The notes: generated from the sequence alone by a model not told the origin. DNA of 64,000 bases from Oscillospiraceae bacterium (GCA_017438745.1 JAFRUS010000088.1:80573-144572); one strand, 5' to 3'. Positions 8,541 to 18,548 are shown, counted from the stretch's first letter. Program-made: numbers and translations.

Positions 8541-10145
8541 ATGACACCGGATATAAAGCTGGAAAACTATATTTCCGATAACATAGAAGAAGCTGTCAGA
8601 TCAGGCTGGATAAAAGCATATTTTCAGCCGGTAATAAGAACTCTGACAGGACAGACAGCAGGTTATGAAGCTCTGGCGAGATGGATCGATCCTGTTCACG
8701 GCTTTCTTACACCTGATCTTTTTATACCTGTTCTCGAAAACTGCGGAAAAATATGTCTTCTCGACATCTGTATTCTTGAACAGATATGCAGATACTATTC
8801 TGATTTAAGGAAGAACGGAGAAAATGTTGTACCGTTCTCATTCAATCTTTCCAGAAAAGATCTTCAGCGTGAAGACCTTCACGAAGTTATAAATGAAGTA
8901 CTTGACCGTTATGAAGTACCTCATGATATGATACATGTTGAAATAACCGAAAGTATCGCTTCCATGGGCGATATCTGTCTTGATGAGCACATTGAAAAGT
9001 TCCACAGAGATGGCTACGAGGTGTGGATGGATGACTTCGGAAGCGGTTATTCAACTCTTAATACTCTGCAGAGCCATAATTTTGATACACTTAAGCTGGA
9101 CATGATGTTCATGCGAAATTTCAATGACAAAGCTGCAGAAATAATTCGTTCTCTCATTAAGCTTGCTAAAAAGCTCGGTACAGGTACTGTCTGTGAGGGT
9201 GTTGAAACAGCTGAACAGGTAGAGTTTTTAAGGGAGGCAGGCTGTGAACGTCTTCAGGGATGGCATTTCAGCAAACCTCAGCCATTTGATGCTCTTTCAG
9301 CTTTTCATGAAAAATCTGAACCGTTCGAAAATCAGAAATACTGGAACGTCATTTCCAGACAGGATATAGCTTCGTTAAAACCGTGGATGATCCTTGAATA
9401 TTCGAAACACAGCTGGAATATAATCGATATCAACAAAAGAATGCAGCAGATGATCGAGGAACTACATCCGGAGGGACTTGAAGAAACACTTCGTGAATCA
9501 CTTGCTCCTGATAATCAGTTAAGTTTTGTTTTCGACGAGATCCTCATGAACGTGTCTGTTTCACGCAAAGAGCAGCAGCTTGATTTTATTGATAACGGCC
9601 GTCTTGTTGTTCTGTCGGTCTTCTATCTTGCATCATCCGGAAACAAACATGCTCTCAAGATAACGATCAGAGTAGTAAATGCAGAGTTTGAACATCAGAA
9701 AAATGATCTTATAAACGAAGGACTTTTAGGTCTTTATTCACAGTATCAGCTCGTTAACATGTTAAAACCTGATGAAGACAGTTCTCTGCAGATCTATTCA
9801 AATGCTAATTTTGAAAAAGTGTACGGAAGAACAGGACTCAGACTTGGAATTGCTGAATTTGCGTCAACCGAGATCTATCCTGATGACCGTGAGCGCTATC
9901 TCAGATTTATGAATATGGATGACATAGCAGAGCGTATCGCTGAAAGCGGTACACGTTTTATCAGTCAGGCGTTCCGCATGCGAAGTCCTGACGGAAAATA
10001 TGAATGGAAGATCGTTACCCTTCTGAGTCTTCCGGCCGGTGAACAGAGAAAATATCTTTTTGAAATTCAGGAAGCAGGACGTTCAGTTCTTAATGCCCTT
10101 AAACTTGAATACGGGGATTCCTGGGAACAGGAGGATACGGAATGA
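8541..10145 (+). CDS. EAL-domain cyclic-di-GMP phosphodiesterase with C-terminal PAS-like domain
   Basis: 534 residues from ATG 8541, preferred over ATG 8517 because GAGAGGGG precedes it. The EAL domain (about 15-255) keeps all catalytic motifs: YEALARW, NLSRKDL, VEITES, DDFGSGYSTL, LKLD, CEGVET and QGWHFSKP. It should hydrolyse cyclic-di-GMP. Residues about 260-400 are unassigned. The C-terminus (about 415-520) has a PAS-3-like pattern (DDRERYLRFM ... MRSPDGKYEWK) and may be the sensing part. No membrane segments. It overlaps the next EAL gene by 4 bp. Confidence 0.85.
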   Translation: MTPDIKLENYISDNIEEAVRSGWIKAYFQPVIRTLTGQTAGYEALARWIDPVHGFLTPDLFIPVLENCGKICLLDICILEQICRYYSDLRKNGENVVPFSFNLSRKDLQREDLHEVINEVLDRYEVPHDMIHVEITESIASMGDICLDEHIEKFHRDGYEVWMDDFGSGYSTLNTLQSHNFDTLKLDMMFMRNFNDKAAEIIRSLIKLAKKLGTGTVCEGVETAEQVEFLREAGCERLQGWHFSKPQPFDALSAFHEKSEPFENQKYWNVISRQDIASLKPWMILEYSKHSWNIIDINKRMQQMIEELHPEGLEETLRESLAPDNQLSFVFDEILMNVSVSRKEQQLDFIDNGRLVVLSVFYLASSGNKHALKITIRVVNAEFEHQKNDLINEGLLGLYSQYQLVNMLKPDEDSSLQIYSNANFEKVYGRTGLRLGIAEFASTEIYPDDRERYLRFMNMDDIAERIAESGTRFISQAFRMRSPDGKYEWKIVTLLSLPAGEQRKYLFEIQEAGRSVLNALKLEYGDSWEQEDTE

Positions 10146-12100
10146 TAGTTTATACGAGTTTCGGATACGGAATCGCTCTTGCGGTTCTTTGTATCTGCCT
10201 TACAAACCTTCTGTTCACGCTTCTTGACGGTCACACCGGAAAAATACAGAATAAGCTGTACATAACTATTCTCGTTCTTATCGGGATCAATGCGGTGTGC
10301 GAACTTGTAAATGTCAGCACCGATGAAGCTTCGGCTGCTTCAGATTCTGTTTTTCTGGCTTCGAGACTATCAAAGTTCTTCTATTTTTTTACTCATAATC
10401 TTGTCCCTCCGGTGCTTTATTATTATCTTTCGTTTGTAATTGGCCGTTTCGTTGTTACAGATACGCCCGGAAAGTCTCAGGGATTCAGACGATATTCATT
10501 TATCGGCAGGTCGCCGTTCATACTTGCTCTGATCACTGAACTTATGATAATTCTCAACCCTATTACACACTGGTGCTGGTATTATTCTGAAGACAGAATG
10601 TTTCACAGGTCGTGGGGCGAATATATTTTCATCTACGGTTTCTCAGCTATATGGGTAGTTGCGGGCTTTATCATGTTTATGAGATCCTGGAGCATTCTTT
10701 CAAAAGGCAGAAAGCGTTCGATAGCTATATGCTTCTTCCTTGCCTGCAGCGGTATAGTTATTCAGCTCATTTTTAAACAGTACCGTGTGGAAATACTCAT
10801 GGAAGCCCTCGGATTTACAGGTGTTCTCCTGTTTATTGAAAACGAGGATGACAGAAGAAATGTCGAACTTGACGCATACAATTCAGCAGCCTTTATACTT
10901 GATGTCCGTGCTGCGATAAGACATCATATTCCGGTAAAGGTTCTTGTGATACGCAGTATCGACTTTGACCGTAATTCCAATTCTGTTGTGTCTGTGAAAA
11001 TCGATCGTGATGCAGCCTGCAGAATGGTTTCAGACTATATTGCCACAGTTGTGGATAAGTACTGCATTTATACGGTAGGTAACAGACGATTCGCCGTTAT
11101 ACTTTACAACACTACGGAAAAAGAAGCGGTCGAGATCGAAGAAAAGATCTGCAGCCGTTTCAAATCTGCATGGAGACTTGGCAATATCAATCTTAATCTC
11201 TCTGCAAAATTTCTGCTTATCGATGTGCCTGAACTTGCGGAAAGTGCAGAGGAAGTTCTGTATTTTGCAGAATGTCTGCTTCCGAAGGATATAGGTTCCG
11301 GTATTGTAGACAGCAAATCCCTTGACCGAATAATCCGCCGTGCTGCAGTTGAAAAGGCTGTAACCAGTGGCCTTGACGAAAATTCCTTTGAGGTTTATTA
11401 CCAGCCGACTTATAACATAGACAGGACACTGCACGGCGCTGAAGCCTTGTTAAGAATGAATGATAAGACTATGGGTATGATCTATCCTGATGAATTCATT
11501 CCTGTGGCAGAACAGCTTGGCGTTATCGATAATCTCGATGAATTTGTTCTCAAGGAAGTATGCCGTTTTATCGACACCGGTATTCCGCAGATGAACGGCA
11601 TGGAATGTATCAACGTAAATCTGTCCGTTCTTGAGTGCGTCAAGGACGGCTTTGCTGACAACATAAAGAGAATTGTTGATTCCCTTGGAGTACGCAGGGA
11701 AATGATCAATTTTGAGATAACTGAATCTGTGGCAGCTGAAGACTACGGGCATCTTTCAGATGTTATCGAACAGCTCAAATCACAGGGCTTCCAGTTTTCA
11801 ATCGACGATTACGGTACCGGTTATTCAAACATTACCTCAATGTTTTCACTCGGTGCCGATATAATCAAGATAGACAAGAGCATTCTCTGGAATTCCGCAA
11901 AGAGTGAAGAGGGAATGGAACTTCTTAAGGTATCAGTCGATATGGTACATAAAATGAAGAAGAAAGCGCTCTGCGAAGGTGTCGAGACTGAAGAACAGAT
12001 AGAACTTCTCAGTGATCTCGGATGCGATTACCTGCAGGGATACTATTTCTCGAAACCGCTTTCCGAAAAGGAATTCATTGCTCTTATTGAGAAAAAATGA
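10142..12100 (+). CDS. Membrane protein with degenerate GGDEF and intact EAL domain
   Basis: 652 residues; the start overlaps the previous stop (ATGA). About seven N-terminal membrane helices (residues 1-235) resemble a 7TM sensor module. The middle (about 240-380) looks like a GGDEF fold in which the catalytic loop reads VGNRRFAVIL instead of GGDEFAVIL, so it should not make cyclic-di-GMP. The C-terminal EAL domain (about 400-650) is complete: GAEALLRM, NVNLSVLE, FEITES, DDYGTGYSNI, IIKIDKS, CEGVET and LQGYYFSKP. It is predicted to be a membrane-bound phosphodiesterase, perhaps tuned by GTP binding at the dead GGDEF site. Confidence 0.85.
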   Translation: MIVYTSFGYGIALAVLCICLTNLLFTLLDGHTGKIQNKLYITILVLIGINAVCELVNVSTDEASAASDSVFLASRLSKFFYFFTHNLVPPVLYYYLSFVIGRFVVTDTPGKSQGFRRYSFIGRSPFILALITELMIILNPITHWCWYYSEDRMFHRSWGEYIFIYGFSAIWVVAGFIMFMRSWSILSKGRKRSIAICFFLACSGIVIQLIFKQYRVEILMEALGFTGVLLFIENEDDRRNVELDAYNSAAFILDVRAAIRHHIPVKVLVIRSIDFDRNSNSVVSVKIDRDAACRMVSDYIATVVDKYCIYTVGNRRFAVILYNTTEKEAVEIEEKICSRFKSAWRLGNINLNLSAKFLLIDVPELAESAEEVLYFAECLLPKDIGSGIVDSKSLDRIIRRAAVEKAVTSGLDENSFEVYYQPTYNIDRTLHGAEALLRMNDKTMGMIYPDEFIPVAEQLGVIDNLDEFVLKEVCRFIDTGIPQMNGMECINVNLSVLECVKDGFADNIKRIVDSLGVRREMINFEITESVAAEDYGHLSDVIEQLKSQGFQFSIDDYGTGYSNITSMFSLGADIIKIDKSILWNSAKSEEGMELLKVSVDMVHKMKKKALCEGVETEEQIELLSDLGCDYLQGYYFSKPLSEKEFIALIEKK

Positions 12101-12245
12101 TACTGTAAGGAAATGCAGAAATCAGCAGGATTTCAGGCACATTCGTATTCTCTTTTCTCAAATCAATACAGGAGTTCTGATGAAGTCGTGTTCCTCTCTC
12201 TCAAATCACAGGAGAACAGGGTTAAGTTGTGTTCTCTTCTCGTAT

Positions 12246-12314
12246 AAATCAGAGCGGGGTTCGGGGCGGAGCCCCGTCCCCATTCTGCTGCAAATCCGGC
12301 GAAGCCGGATTTGC
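12246..12314 (+). repeat. Interspersed GC-hairpin repeat, copy 1
   Basis: Two hairpins in series: GGGGC-GGA-GCCCC (about 12263-12275) and the perfect 11-bp stem GCAAATCCGGC (12290-12300) / GCCGGATTTGC (12304-12314) with loop GAA. The same layout (TCGGGGCRAAGCCCCG then a CGGCGAAGCCG hairpin) recurs near 17.56 and 60.67 kb. It fills most of the 12101-12411 gap and may also terminate the EAL unit. Confidence 0.7.
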
Positions 12315-12341
12315 TTACTTAGTGATTTTTAACGAAGTTCA

Positions 12342-12370
12342 TTGACTTGATTAGTTATATGTGCTATAAT
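12342..12370 (+). promoter_or_regulatory. Sigma-A type promoter
   Basis: TTGACT (12342-12347), 17 bp, TATAAT (12365-12370), 41 bp before the ACT-domain gene. It could drive the long co-directional run through the ATPase genes. Confidence 0.8.
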
Positions 12371-12411
12371 TAATAGGTTAAAATATACTAAACATCCGGA
12401 GGTTTTTTACT

Positions 12412-12681
12412 ATGAGAGCAGTTATTACTGTAATAGGTAAAGATAATGTTGGAATTCTGGCTAAAGTCAGCTCAGTTTGTGCAAAGTACAATGCAAATGT
12501 TACTGAAGTAACACAGTCTGTTCTTCAGGAACTCTTCGCAATGATCATGCTCGTTGACATCTCGAAGCTCAACACAGATTTTGCAAAGCTCGCTGATGAA
12601 ATGGCAGCACTGGGTGATGAACTTAAATTATCAATACACACTATGCATGAGGACATTTTTAATTCCATGCACGAGATCTGA
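12412..12681 (+). CDS. ACT-domain protein (UPF0237 family)
   Basis: 89 residues, essentially a single ACT domain: AVITVIGKDNVGILAKVSSVCAK then ANVTEVTQSVLQELFAMIMLVD. The family binds small ligands such as amino acids and is almost always next to a UPF0210 gene, as here (24 bp downstream). It is the probable regulatory partner of that protein. Strong GGAGG site. Confidence 0.88.
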   Translation: MRAVITVIGKDNVGILAKVSSVCAKYNANVTEVTQSVLQELFAMIMLVDISKLNTDFAKLADEMAALGDELKLSIHTMHEDIFNSMHEI

Positions 12682-12705
12682 TTTTCTTAAAAGGAGAAGT
12701 TATTA

Positions 12706-14064
12706 ATGTTAAATGCATATGACATACTTGAAACTATCCGCATGATTCAGGACGAATGTCTTGACATCAGAACGATAACAATGGGTATCTCACTTCTTGA
12801 CTGTATCGACAGCGATATTGACAAGGCGTGTGATAAGGTCTACAACAAGATCGTTACAAAGGCAAAAGATCTTGTAAAGACAGGCGAACAGATCGAAAAG
12901 GAATACGGTATCCCGATCATCAACAAGAGAATTTCCGTAACACCGATCGCAATGATCAGTGCTGCATGTGACAAGAAAGATCCTGTAAGATTTGCTCTTG
13001 CACTTCAGAAGGCAGCTGACCAGTGCGGCGTAAACTTTATCGGCGGTTATTCAGCTCTTGTTCAGAAGGGCTTCAGCGCAGGCGACCTTGAACTTATCAA
13101 CTCTATTCCTGAAGCACTTTCAAGAACTTCAAACATCTGTTCATCTGTAAACGTTGGTTCTACACGTACAGGTATCAACATGGATGCCGTTGCACTCATG
13201 GGTAAGATAGTAAGGGAAAGTGCTGAAATAACAGCTGACCGTGACTGTATCGGACCTGCAAAGCTCGTTGTATTCTGCAATGCTGTTGAAGACAATCCTT
13301 TCATGGCAGGTGCATTCCATGGTGTGGGCGAACCTGACTGTGTTATCAATGTCGGCGTTTCAGGCCCTGGTGTTGTACGTGCAGCTGTAGCCAAGTATCC
13401 TGATGCAGATATATCACAGATCGCAGACGTTATCAAGAAGACTGCATTCAAGATCACAAGAATGGGACAGCTCGTTGGTTCAAGAGCTTCAAAGATGCTC
13501 GGAGTTCCGTTCGGTATTGTTGATCTTTCACTTGCTCCGACTCCGGCAGTTGGCGACAGTGTTGCTCATATTCTTGAAGAACTCGGTCTTGAAACATGTG
13601 GTATACACGGAACAACTGCAGCTCTTGCGCTCCTTAACGACGCAGTTAAGAAGGGCGGCGTAATGGCTTCATCTCACATCGGCGGTCTTTCAGGTGCATT
13701 CATCCCTGTTTCAGAAGACGCAGGTATGATCGCTTCTGCAGAAGCCGGTGTTCTCCAGCTCGACAAGCTCGAAGCTATGACTGCTGTATGCTCAGTTGGT
13801 CTTGATATGATCGTTATTCCTGGCGATACTCCTGCTTCAACAATTTCAGCTATCATCGCTGACGAAGCATGTATCGGTATGGTTAACAATAAAACAACTG
13901 CTGTAAGAGTAATTCCTGCCATCGGCAAGAAGGAAGGAGATACTCTCGAATTCGGCGGACTTCTTGGTCATGCACCGATCATGAAGCTCCACAGCGGATC
14001 AGCAGAAAAATTTATTTCACGAGGCGGCAGACTTCCGGCACCAATGCACAGCGTAAAGAACTAA
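12706..14064 (+). CDS. UPF0210 (PFL-like, DUF711) family protein
   Basis: 452 residues, the normal size for the family. Typical segments are [25 protein letters not shown] near the N-terminus, [14 protein letters not shown] in the middle and [26 protein letters not shown] at the end. The biochemical function of the family is not established to my knowledge; it is linked to the preceding ACT-domain gene across many Firmicutes. Only 32 bp separate it from the first ATPase gene, so read-through is likely. Confidence 0.88.
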   Translation: MLNAYDILETIRMIQDECLDIRTITMGISLLDCIDSDIDKACDKVYNKIVTKAKDLVKTGEQIEKEYGIPIINKRISVTPIAMISAACDKKDPVRFALALQKAADQCGVNFIGGYSALVQKGFSAGDLELINSIPEALSRTSNICSSVNVGSTRTGINMDAVALMGKIVRESAEITADRDCIGPAKLVVFCNAVEDNPFMAGAFHGVGEPDCVINVGVSGPGVVRAAVAKYPDADISQIADVIKKTAFKITRMGQLVGSRASKMLGVPFGIVDLSLAPTPAVGDSVAHILEELGLETCGIHGTTAALALLNDAVKKGGVMASSHIGGLSGAFIPVSEDAGMIASAEAGVLQLDKLEAMTAVCSVGLDMIVIPGDTPASTISAIIADEACIGMVNNKTTAVRVIPAIGKKEGDTLEFGGLLGHAPIMKLHSGSAEKFISRGGRLPAPMHSVKN

Positions 14065-14096
14065 GGGGTGCAGCCCGGATCTGTTAATGGGGTGAT

Positions 14097-14420
14097 GTGA
14101 TGGAAAATATAGTAAACAGGATCGTTGAGATCGACAATGAAGCTGACAGAAGGCTTACAGAAGCTGAGGAAGCGAGCAGAAAGCGTGTCGAAGATTCTGA
14201 AAAGGAAGCACTGGAACTTAAGGAAAATCTTATGGCCAGAGCAGAAAGCAGAATGGACAAGGTTCGAAGCTTCTACCGCGGAGAAACTGAGACTGACGTG
14301 AATCGTATAAACGATGAATGTTCACAGAAACTCAAACAGCTCGATGAAGCCTTTGAAAACAGCCATTCAGTTATTGAAGAAAAGATCTTCCATGCGATAG
14401 TGGGTGAGAACGTTGGTTAA
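14097..14420 (+). CDS. V/A-type ATPase coiled-coil subunit (G/H-type)
   Basis: 107 residues, nearly all charged heptad-type helix (IVEIDNEADRRLTEAEEASRKRVEDS). Size, position at the head of the ATPase genes and coiled-coil nature fit the peripheral-stalk subunit that pairs with subunit E. Sequence identity in this family is low, so the assignment leans on context. Confidence 0.7.
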   Translation: MMENIVNRIVEIDNEADRRLTEAEEASRKRVEDSEKEALELKENLMARAESRMDKVRSFYRGETETDVNRINDECSQKLKQLDEAFENSHSVIEEKIFHAIVGENVG

Positions 14421-15453
14421 GTTTTCAACTAACGCCACGGTAGCACGAGCAAGAGCTTTACACGGAAAAAGACTTACAGAAGCGGATTACAGGGAACTGG
14501 CAGGACGCAAAAGCGTATCAGAGGCAGCAGAGTATCTTAAGAAAAGCACAAGTTACTCTGCGGCTCTTTCCAGTGTAAATACCGCAACGGTACACCGAGG
14601 GTATCTTGAATCGGTAATACGCAGATATTCCTTCGACAGGTATATAAACATCTGCGATTTTCAGCAGCTTCGAAAAGAACAGTTTTACAATTATCTGATC
14701 GTACTTTCCGAGATACGCGAGATACTCAGTGTAATTCTTCACATAAACGCTGACTCGAGCGATGAATACATCACAGCAATGCCGGCTTACCTTATAGGAA
14801 AGACCGGTATCAACCTTATTGAACTTGCAAAGGCAAAGAGCATTAAGGAAATGATCGCTGTGCTCAGACATAGCAGGTACTATCCGGTACTGAAGACCAT
14901 CGCAGTCGATGAAAACGGTCATGTAGATTACTTAAACTGTGAGATAAAGCTCAGAACTTTCTACTATCAGTGGCTCATGGATACAATTAACAAGGAGCTC
15001 CCTAAGAAAACTGCAGAGGAACTTCTGACACAGATAAAAACACAGATAGACCTGATAAACATAATTAATGCTTACCGAATGAAGAAGTTTTATGGCCTTT
15101 CCAGTGCGGAAATTGACAAAAAACTTCTTCCTTTTTACAGGAAGCTTAATAAAAAGTCAAAGACAGAACTTTTCGAAAATGAGAACAGTGAGGAATTTCT
15201 GAAGGCTTTTTCAAAAACCTACTACGGCAGGGAAATTGATTTTGATAATTCAGAAAACTTTGAGACCGAAGTACGTAAACTGCGCAGTAAAATGGCAAGA
15301 CGTGCGCTTGCTTTTTCGCAGAGTGCGGCTGTAAGTGTATATTCACTTGTACTTCTTGATGAACTCGAAGTTGACAATATTATTACGGTCATTGAAGGAA
15401 TAAGATACGGCAGAAGTGCTGATAATATTCTGTCAATGATCATACCGACATAA
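14404..15453 (+). CDS. ntpC: V/A-type ATPase subunit C
   Basis: About 349 residues from GTG 14404; TTG 14413 (giving VKFSTNATVARARALHGKRLT) is an equally plausible start, with GGTGAG just before it. The protein is helical, of the AC39/subunit C type, which links the central rotor to the membrane ring. It overlaps the stalk subunit gene and lies before subunit I. C-terminal features such as DELEVDNIITVIEGIRYG fit the family pattern of an acidic helix followed by EGIRYG. Confidence 0.82.
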   Translation: MRTLVKFSTNATVARARALHGKRLTEADYRELAGRKSVSEAAEYLKKSTSYSAALSSVNTATVHRGYLESVIRRYSFDRYINICDFQQLRKEQFYNYLIVLSEIREILSVILHINADSSDEYITAMPAYLIGKTGINLIELAKAKSIKEMIAVLRHSRYYPVLKTIAVDENGHVDYLNCEIKLRTFYYQWLMDTINKELPKKTAEELLTQIKTQIDLINIINAYRMKKFYGLSSAEIDKKLLPFYRKLNKKSKTELFENENSEEFLKAFSKTYYGREIDFDNSENFETEVRKLRSKMARRALAFSQSAAVSVYSLVLLDELEVDNIITVIEGIRYGRSADNILSMIIPT

Positions 15454-15563
15454 AATAATCTATAATAGCCTTTGCAGATACGCAGGCAATGTTTGCTTTC
15501 TGTATACAGGCTTTAAGTGAGAAAAAACAGAAAAACAAAGAAATTCACTATTTGATCAAAGAC

Positions 15564-15582
15564 CAGTACACACTGTGTACTG
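15564..15582 (+). promoter_or_regulatory. Inverted repeat upstream of subunit I
   Basis: CAGTACAC (15564-15571), ACT, GTGTACTG (15575-15582): perfect 8-bp arms, 25 bp before the subunit I start. It may be an operator or a hairpin affecting expression of the membrane subunit. No T run, so it is not a terminator. Confidence 0.5.
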
Positions 15583-15606
15583 TCTACCGGAAAAGGAGGG
15601 ATTATT

Positions 15607-17541
15607 ATGTCAATTGAGAAAATGCAGCTTGTGAACATTGCAGGCAAACTGGACAGCCTCGACAGGGTCATAACAAAGTGTGTGGAAAGCGGCTGTTTCC
15701 ATATCGAATCAGCATCTTCCGCGGACCTCGAAGACAGCGGTTTATCTGTCCTGCATGAAGAAAACCCGTACAGAGAAACTCTTGAAAAGATCGTTGCTGT
15801 TGATCTCGGTTCAGATTTTAAGTTCCGGCGGACTGATTATTCTGATATTGAGAACGAATCACTGGAATCACTTTCGGAGTATGTTTCTGAAACAAGCGAA
15901 AAGATAAGACTTCTTGGTGAAGAGATATCTGAAAACAGAAACAGCATTCTTCAGTACGAGCAGATAATCGCACAGCTTAAGCATCTTCAGGGACTTGACA
16001 TAGACATGGAAAAGCTTTCAGGCTGTAAACACATCCATGTTCGTTTCGGCAGGCTTCCGTGTGACAGCTTCAGCAAGCTTGCCTACTATGAGAAAGACGC
16101 TTTCGCATTTGTTCACTACGATGTGGACGATGATTACTACTGGGGTATGTATTTTGCTCCGGTGGAATGCTTAAAGAAAGCGGACAAGATCTTTTCAGAT
16201 CTTTATTTTGAAAGGATCTGGCTGCCTGATTATGTAAAAGGCAAACCTGAAAAGGAGATCGAGGACGTAAATCAGAAATATTCTGAAGCAAAGGCGAAAG
16301 CTTCTGAACTGGAAAAAAGACGTAACGATCTTATTGAAATTGAAAAAGAAAGGATAAACAAGGTGTTCTGCAGGTTCAAAGCACTTTATGACTGCTTTGA
16401 GCTTCGTTCGAAGGCAAGTGTTCTCAAAGACAACTTCCTGCTTGTGGGCTTTGTGCCCGCAAAACAGGCAGAGAATTTTGAAAAGCCTTTGAGTAAGATA
16501 CCTGGTGTATCCGTAGTAATAAAGCCACCTGACTCCGACGCTTCACTTGAAGTACCGGTTAAGCTTAAGACAAACAAATTCACTAATCCGTTTTCACTGT
16601 TTGTCGAAATGTACGGTCTTCCTTCATACGACGGATTCAACCCGACCACACTGGTGGCCATCACCTATACACTGCTTTTCGGCATAATGTTCGGTGATCT
16701 CGGGCAGGGACTTGTGATATCCATTGCAGGTGCGCTGCTCTATAAGAAAACAAAGAATAAACTCTGTGCGATAATTTCAAGAATAGGACTTTCAAGTGCG
16801 TTCTTCGGACTGGTATTCGGTTCGGTATTCGGATTTGAACATGCTCTTGATCCTATGTACAAAGCACTCGGATTTGAGGAAAAGCCTTTCGAGGCTATCG
16901 ATAATGTAAATATTGTACTTGGTGCGGCTATTGCGATTGGTGTTGTGCTTATAATCATATCAATACTCATCAACATAGTAACGACACTCAAGAAAAAGGA
17001 ATTTGACAATGCACTGTTCGGAAATAACGGTGTTACAGGACTTGTATTCTACTCAGCTATACTTTATGCAGTGGTTAACTTCATGATGTTCTCAAGGAAC
17101 GTATTCAATCCGCTGTTTACAGTATTTCTGATAGTTCTTCCGCTTGTTATAATGCTTTTCAGAGAACCTCTGGGATGCATGGTAAGCGGAAAGAAGTTCA
17201 AGTCAGAGGGTGTGGGTGACTTTATCGCTTCCAACTTCTTTGAAGTGTTTGAATTCCTTCTCGGATACGTAACCAACACTCTTTCATTCGTAAGAATCGG
17301 TGGTTTCGTACTTTCACACGCTGCAATGATGTCCGTTGTAATGCTTCTCTCAGAAATGTACAAGGGAGCTTCGCCGGTAATCATCATTTTAGGAAATATA
17401 TTTGTAATAGGCATGGAGGGCATGCTTTCAGGAATACAGGTACTCAGACTTGAGTTCTACGAAATCTTCTCACGCTGCTATGACGGCGACGGAAAGGCTT
17501 TCGAACCTGTATCAGTAAACTACAGCCCGGAACTAGACTAA
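15607..17541 (+). CDS. ntpI: V/A-type ATPase subunit I (a-type membrane subunit)
   Basis: 644 residues, normal for the family. The N-terminal half (1-320) is soluble and partly coiled-coil. The C-terminal half has about seven membrane helices with LFGIMFGDLGQGL and, near the end, FLLGYVTNTLSFVRIGGFVLSHA, which holds the essential Arg that faces the rotor Glu. It forms the ion half-channels next to the K ring. Good AAAGGAGGG site. Confidence 0.92.
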   Translation: MSIEKMQLVNIAGKLDSLDRVITKCVESGCFHIESASSADLEDSGLSVLHEENPYRETLEKIVAVDLGSDFKFRRTDYSDIENESLESLSEYVSETSEKIRLLGEEISENRNSILQYEQIIAQLKHLQGLDIDMEKLSGCKHIHVRFGRLPCDSFSKLAYYEKDAFAFVHYDVDDDYYWGMYFAPVECLKKADKIFSDLYFERIWLPDYVKGKPEKEIEDVNQKYSEAKAKASELEKRRNDLIEIEKERINKVFCRFKALYDCFELRSKASVLKDNFLLVGFVPAKQAENFEKPLSKIPGVSVVIKPPDSDASLEVPVKLKTNKFTNPFSLFVEMYGLPSYDGFNPTTLVAITYTLLFGIMFGDLGQGLVISIAGALLYKKTKNKLCAIISRIGLSSAFFGLVFGSVFGFEHALDPMYKALGFEEKPFEAIDNVNIVLGAAIAIGVVLIIISILINIVTTLKKKEFDNALFGNNGVTGLVFYSAILYAVVNFMMFSRNVFNPLFTVFLIVLPLVIMLFREPLGCMVSGKKFKSEGVGDFIASNFFEVFEFLLGYVTNTLSFVRIGGFVLSHAAMMSVVMLLSEMYKGASPVIIILGNIFVIGMEGMLSGIQVLRLEFYEIFSRCYDGDGKAFEPVSVNYSPELD

Positions 17542-17552
17542 TTAAAAGCTGA

Positions 17553-17635
17553 GAATAAATCAGCGTGGGGTAACGGGGCAAAGCCCCGCTGATCCCACCG
17601 CCGGCAATCAGGCAAAACTGGATCTCCGGCGAAAG
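17553..17635 (+). repeat. Interspersed GC-hairpin repeat, copy 2
   Basis: AATCAGCGTGGGGTAACGGGGCAAAGCCCCG followed by a second, decayed hairpin containing CCGGC ... CCGG. It shares the AAATCAGCGTGGGG...CGGGGC core with the element at 60.63 kb and sits inside the ATPase operon between subunits I and K. Confidence 0.65.
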
Positions 17636-17709
17636 AAAAACATTATTTTAAAAGCAATCGCAGACGGATCTGCGGTTACAGTAAATTAAAGATTGGAGTA
17701 ATTTTTATC

Positions 17710-18147
17710 ATGAACATTTTAGAACTTGCATTAATGCCACTTTTAATTCTCTGCATTATCTCATTACCGTTTATCGCTGTTTTCAGAAGAAAAAGCTCAC
17801 CTAAGAAGGCTAAGAACGCTGTAATACTTAATCTTTGCTCATTCTTCGCAGTAATGGCTCTCGCGGTTATTTTCCCGATAGGCGGATTTATCAGTGCTGA
17901 AACAGCTGAAGCTGCTGCAGAAGCTGTAAACAATAATGCAGGTCTTGCTTATATCGCAGCTGCTCTTGCAGTTGGTCTTGGTTCTATCGGATGTGGTATC
18001 GCAGTTGCTTCCGGTGCCCCGGCTGCTATCGGTGCTGTTGCAGAAGAACCAAAGTCATTTGCCAAGTCACTTATCTTCGTTGCTCTCGGCGAAGGTGTTG
18101 CACTTTACGGATTCATTATCGCATTCATGATTATCGGTAAGGTTTGA
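17710..18147 (+). CDS. ntpK: V/A-type ATPase subunit K (rotor ring)
   Basis: 145 residues with four predicted membrane helices. The second hairpin is a classic ring hairpin: a Gly/Ala-rich helix (ALAVGLGSIGCGIAVASG), the short loop AEEPKS, and a helix with the ion-binding Glu (LIFVALGEGVALYG). The first two helices (residues 3-22 and about 40-60) do not resemble a ring hairpin and carry no Glu, so there is one ion site per four helices. The Gln expected in the third helix for a Na+ site in Enterococcus NtpK is not evident, hinting at proton coupling; that is inference. Confidence 0.85.
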   Translation: MNILELALMPLLILCIISLPFIAVFRRKSSPKKAKNAVILNLCSFFAVMALAVIFPIGGFISAETAEAAAEAVNNNAGLAYIAAALAVGLGSIGCGIAVASGAPAAIGAVAEEPKSFAKSLIFVALGEGVALYGFIIAFMIIGKV

Positions 18148-18153
18148 TCTTTT

Positions 18154-18462
18154 ATGAAATTCTTTCTTATCAGTGATAATATTGATACTCTTATGGGTAT
18201 GAGACTCAGCGGTATCGAGGGTGTTGTCGTACACGAAAAGCATGAGGTAAAGGAAGCACTCAACAATGCGCTCAAAGACAGCGAGATCGCTGTTATCCTT
18301 ATAACACAGAAGCTTATTACTGAATCCTCAGAGCTTGTTTACGACCTTAAGCTTAACAGAAAATATCCTCTTATCGTCGAGATCCCGGACAGACATGGCT
18401 CATCTCATATTTCGACATCCATCTCGCAATATGTTCGTGAAGCAATAGGCATCAGAATATAG
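18154..18462 (+). CDS. V/A-type ATPase subunit F
   Basis: 102 residues, the usual size. It begins MKFFLISDNIDTLMGMRLSGIEG, the family start, and contains IAVILITQKLITE and YPLIVEIPDRHGS. It forms part of the central rotor with subunit D. It follows K by 6 bp and precedes E. Confidence 0.88.
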   Translation: MKFFLISDNIDTLMGMRLSGIEGVVVHEKHEVKEALNNALKDSEIAVILITQKLITESSELVYDLKLNRKYPLIVEIPDRHGSSHISTSISQYVREAIGIRI

Positions 18463-18548
18463 CAGATGGATGTCTGCTTTTTGTACTTGAATCTGACCGT
18501 ATCCTGATCAGACGACAGTAATCAGTACAGATAAAGGGGTAACAGAAA

